Source of the DNA: DASWNP01 sp036399175
GTDB lineage: Bacteria > Acidobacteriota > Blastocatellia > Pyrinomonadales > Pyrinomonadaceae
DNA length: 64,000 bases
Direction: 5' to 3'
NCBI GenBank assembly: GCA_036399175.1
Contig: DASWNP010000057.1
Coordinates: 11,498 to 75,497 of the forward strand
Below the pieces are notes generated by a model. It made no database searches. It was not told where the DNA came from and saw nothing but the letters and a program-made list of their open reading frames with translations. The position numbers and the translations under genes are program-made. The number at the start of each line of letters is the position of its first letter. The first letter of the stretch is position 1. This document shows, piece after piece, positions 61,452 through 64,000 of this stretch.

Positions 61452-62681
61452 TTATTTTCCGCCTCCGGTCAGGATGTATTCGACGACGTAGCGTCGCAGC
61501 TTGTCGCGGTTGTCTTTCAGGTAAAGCGGGTAATCCTGCGCGATGCCTTCGTCGGCGTGAGCCAGCAGGATATACGCTTCGAGCAATCCTTCGTCGTTCA
61601 GCTTTTTCAATTTCGCCAGCGCGGGATTCAGATTCTTAACCTTCTTGTCGGCGAGGGCGAGGGCGACGACGCTTCGCAGGGCGTCGGCCTCTTCGGCCAG
61701 ACTGTGACGGTATGTTTTCTGCTGCGGGAAGGTTTTGGCGAACTTCTCCTTACGCCAGCTCGTACGAGTCGCGCCGTAAGAAATCCACGCGGACGAGCCG
61801 TCGTCTTTGCCGGAGAGCAGGGCGTTTGCGGCGAGGTCGATTTTCGCGTCGCCCTTCTCGTCGAAGGTCACTTTGGTCGGAATCTCTATCTCGGGGTGCG
61901 AGAGAGCAGTGTTCGTGGCGCGCGCCCATTGAACCAGCCCGGCGGAGGAGAAACGGTTGTAGGGCTCGCTGATGTAGGCTTCGACGTAGCGGTCGCGCGC
62001 CTCTTTGTGTTTGCCTTTTCTCATCAAAGGCGTCGCCGAATAGCGATAGGCCGTCTCCCTGTCGGGATTGATGGCGATGGCCTTTTGATACCAGATTTCG
62101 GCCTGCTCGAAGTCGCCTTTTTGCGTGTATACGTCGCCGGAGAAGAGCGCGGCCTCGTAGAGTTTCGGGTCGAGCTGGAGAGCCTTCTGGTAGGTCTTGA
62201 GCGCCTCGTCGAGCTTACCCTGCGCGAAAACTGCTTCGGCCTCGTTCATCAATCTGTTGGCCTCCGCGTTCTCGGAAAAGGCTTTGCCCTCCGAGCCGTC
62301 CGGCGGCATGCTCTGAATCAGAGCATCGACCACCGGCTCTCTGTTCCCAAGCTCTTTGGATTTGACGAAGGCGCTTCGCGCGCGGACGCGCAGAGCCCTG
62401 CGCGCCGCTTCATCCTTCGTGTTGTTGGCCTGCGCGATTAAAGCGAATCCGAAATAAAACTGGGTCTCCGCATCACTGGGCTCGGCGGCGACGAGCTTTT
62501 CCAGAACCGGCAAAGCCTCCGTGTACTTCTGCTGCCTGACCAGCTCGCTCGCCTTCTGTTTCAACTCCTGTAGATTCTCTCCGCCCTGCGCGTAGGCATA
62601 CGGCGTCGGCCAGATGGCCGACAGGCACAACATCAGAAGCAGCGAGCGAGCCGCGATTTTAACAAGGCCGTCTTGAAACAT
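61452..62681 (-). CDS. Secreted TPR protein
   Basis: 409 residues. A signal peptide (RSLLLMLCLSAIWPTPYAYA) is cleaved near residue 31. TPR units appear at about 37-70 (KASELVRQQKYTEALPVLEKL), 140-175 (AEAVFAQGKLDEALKTYQKAL) and 176-215 (GDVYTQKGDFEQAEIWYQKA). The C-terminal half is a less repetitive domain ending EYILTGGGK. It probably scaffolds periplasmic complexes. An 8-bp dyad with 17-bp spacing lies 50 to 85 bases upstream and could be an operator. Confidence 0.8.
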   Translation of the reverse strand: MFQDGLVKIAARSLLLMLCLSAIWPTPYAYAQGGENLQELKQKASELVRQQKYTEALPVLEKLVAAEPSDAETQFYFGFALIAQANNTKDEAARRALRVRARSAFVKSKELGNREPVVDALIQSMPPDGSEGKAFSENAEANRLMNEAEAVFAQGKLDEALKTYQKALQLDPKLYEAALFSGDVYTQKGDFEQAEIWYQKAIAINPDRETAYRYSATPLMRKGKHKEARDRYVEAYISEPYNRFSSAGLVQWARATNTALSHPEIEIPTKVTFDEKGDAKIDLAANALLSGKDDGSSAWISYGATRTSWRKEKFAKTFPQQKTYRHSLAEEADALRSVVALALADKKVKNLNPALAKLKKLNDEGLLEAYILLAHADEGIAQDYPLYLKDNRDKLRRYVVEYILTGGGK

Positions 62682-62732
62682 TTTGACTCCTTAAAGGATG
62701 TGAAGTCGAAGCATTCGAGCGCCGGGGTTTGT

Positions 62733-62765
62733 ATGTTGACCCACGTCGATTCGGGTAGTCAACAT
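62733..62765. promoter_or_regulatory. Dyad between divergent TPR and HIT genes
   Basis: ATGTTGAC (62733-62740) and GTCAACAT (62758-62765) are exact reverse complements with 17 bases between. Spacing of about 25 bases centre to centre could fit a dimeric regulator, but no regulator is known. Confidence 0.35.
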
Positions 62766-62963
62766 CCCTCTCAAGATTATCGTCTGAAGCTGTGCCTGAA
62801 TCGAGGCGAGGGCGAGCCTGCCGTTGAGCTTATCTCCGATGTCCATAGACTTCGCATGCGGCAGACCTGGCGCGTTATCCTGCTGCTTTTCCTGCTCCCT
62901 TTGTGATGGATGCGAGCTGAGCTAGAATCCACGCCGAACGCAAACAAGCTTGAGGCTCGAATT

Positions 62964-63317
62964 ATGGAAAGAGATAAAAACTGCCTCTTTTGCAGAATCG
63001 TGGCGGGAGAGATTCCCGCCAGCCTCGTCTACAAAGACGAGCACGCCGTCGCCTTCAACGACATCAACCCGCAAGCTCCCGTCCACATTCTGGTTATCCC
63101 GCGCCAGCACATCGAATCGCTCGGCGCGGCGTCGGAAAAGGACGAGGCGCTGCTCGGGCATCTCCTGCAAGTCGCGGCGCACGTCGCACGCGAGCAGGGG
63201 CTCTCCGAGAGCGGTTATCGCACCGTCGCCAACACCGGCACGGGCGCAGGCCAGTCCGTCTTTCACCTGCACTTCCACGTCCTCGGCGGTCGCCCTCTCT
63301 CCTGGCCGCCAGGATAA
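62964..63317 (+). CDS. HIT-family protein (HinT-like)
   Basis: 117 residues from ATG 62964. NCLFCRIVAGEIPAS opens the fold with Cys7 and Cys10, and the catalytic HLHFH (His101, His103, His105) is intact. HinT-like enzymes hydrolyse adenosine phosphoramidates and acyl-adenylates. This is a complete, ordinary member of the family. Its stop codon falls in the left arm of a perfect hairpin. Confidence 0.93.
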   Translation: MERDKNCLFCRIVAGEIPASLVYKDEHAVAFNDINPQAPVHILVIPRQHIESLGAASEKDEALLGHLLQVAAHVAREQGLSESGYRTVANTGTGAGQSVFHLHFHVLGGRPLSWPPG

Positions 63318-63408
63318 AGCAAATGATGAATGCGGAATGATGAATGATGAATGAAAAGCAAGTTGTCTTTCATTCATCATTCATCATTCCGCATTCATCA
63401 TTTGCTTT
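63316..63408. repeat. Perfect 41-bp inverted repeat, AATGATG heptamer family, between convergent genes
   Basis: Arms 63316-63356 and 63368-63408 are exact reverse complements of 41 bases, separated by 11. The stop codons of the HIT gene (63315-63317) and of the permease (63398-63400) are both at or in the arms. The perfect identity suggests recent origin or active conversion. Confidence 0.95.
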
Positions 63409-64000
63409 GTTCTTTCTCTTCTTTGAGCAGGGAGGTTTCGTAGCGCACGTTGCCGAAGAGCGTCTCGGCGACGGCTTTGACGAAGCCGAGGATGGCCGGG
63501 CCGAGTACGATGCCGGGAATGCCGAAGGTATAGACTCCGGCGACGAGCGCGATGAGCATCCAGTAGAAGTTGAAACGGCGCGTGTGGCTCGAAGCCAGAA
63601 GCGGGCGCAGGAAGAGCGAAGAGGCGAAGGTGAGCACGATGCCGATGGAGAGATAGATGACCGCGCTCGTCGGCTCGTTGCGAAAGACGAGCAGGTAGAT
63701 GCTGACCGGGATGTAGACGAGCCAGACGCCGACGAGCGGGAAGAACCCTATCAAAAACGCCGCCAGCGCGAGCGCCACCGCGAGCGGAACTCTGAAGACG
63801 AAGTTGCACGCCAGAATCACCAGCGCCTTGAACGCCTGGTCGATGAGCACCGCCCACAAAGCGCCGCGCAGAGCGCCGCCGACGTTCTCCGTCAGCTTCT
63901 CGTAGAGCGGCAGATACTCGCCCGGCACTCTCACCTTGATGTAAGAGGCGAGGCGCACTCTCTGCGTCAGCACGTAGAAGATGGTGAAGAAGAAGATGGC
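63398..64000 (-). CDS. AI-2E-family transporter / PerM-type permease (5' partial)
   Basis: The coding frame is open through base 64000, so the N-terminal part is outside the window; 200 C-terminal residues are visible. Helices include LVILACNFVFRVPLAVALAL, FLIGFFPLVGVWLVYIPVSI and a conserved end GVYTFGIPGIVLGPAILGFV, typical of the AI-2E transporter family. It probably exports small molecules or ions; the substrate is unknown. The Lys/Glu-rich tail ends EQSK, partly encoded by the hairpin. Confidence 0.85.
   Translation of the reverse strand, partial: AIFFFTIFYVLTQRVRLASYIKVRVPGEYLPLYEKLTENVGGALRGALWAVLIDQAFKALVILACNFVFRVPLAVALALAAFLIGFFPLVGVWLVYIPVSIYLLVFRNEPTSAVIYLSIGIVLTFASSLFLRPLLASSHTRRFNFYWMLIALVAGVYTFGIPGIVLGPAILGFVKAVAETLFGNVRYETSLLKEEKEQSK

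Overview
The window is about 63% GC, densely coded, and comes from a Gram-negative-type bacterium with an outer membrane. Pointers to Acidobacteriota (probably Blastocatellia; inference from gene content only) are a Ser/Thr kinase with a TolB-like/TPR tail, several periplasmic amidohydrolases, DUF11 surface proteins ending in an outer-membrane barrel, PilZ and GGDEF-EAL proteins, and DUF2339, DUF885 and DUF5763 proteins. No rRNA, tRNA, IS element, CRISPR array or prophage was seen. The window opens inside one gene (STAND-like fusion, +) and closes inside another (AI-2E-type permease, -).

Layout. 1-2434: tail of a STAND-like NTPase fused to a membrane protein, then a degenerate PilZ protein. 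2569-6335 (-): envelope set of actin-like ATPase, membrane-anchored amidase and SPOR protein. 7017-9891 (+): PAS-GGDEF-EAL protein and a canonical PilZ protein. 10246-14205 (+): zinc-finger membrane protein, Ser/Thr kinase-TPR receptor, zinc-ribbon response regulator. 14315-19091 (-): three tandem periplasmic amidohydrolases. 19529-24646: small stress, redox and metal genes, a radical SAM enzyme and DUF2721. 24902-28847 (+): a Gly/Lys/Ser-rich protein, a coupled 44-residue ORF and a DUF2339 protein. 28946-42007 (-): five secreted DUF11-type surface proteins, one of 1951 residues with a C-terminal barrel. 42134-44154: a receiver lacking its phosphoacceptor and a RES-Xre toxin-antitoxin pair. 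44288-48703 (-): histidine kinase, SGNH hydrolase and NtrC-type regulator. 48962-58023: mixed membrane, protease, pyrophosphatase, cysteine synthesis and metal chaperone genes. 58270-64000: prmC, murA, a methyltransferase, a TPR protein, a HIT protein and a permease.

The most unusual feature is a class of intergenic hairpins built from degenerate 7-bp tandem repeats, with the inverted arm a short distance away. Thirteen copies occur in 64 kb, in several sequence families (AGTCTGG, AATGATG, AAAGGGA/AAAGGTA, TCAGCAA, GGTGAAT, AGAGGTC, GGGGTTG and GGATGAA types). They sit at gene 3' ends, including four convergent gene pairs, never between divergent promoters. They often carry the stop codon and last codons of neighbouring genes. 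One copy lies in frame inside the histidine kinase, in a PAS loop. They resemble in style the heptameric STRR repeats of filamentous cyanobacteria and look like a dispersed element acting as terminators or mRNA 3' ends.
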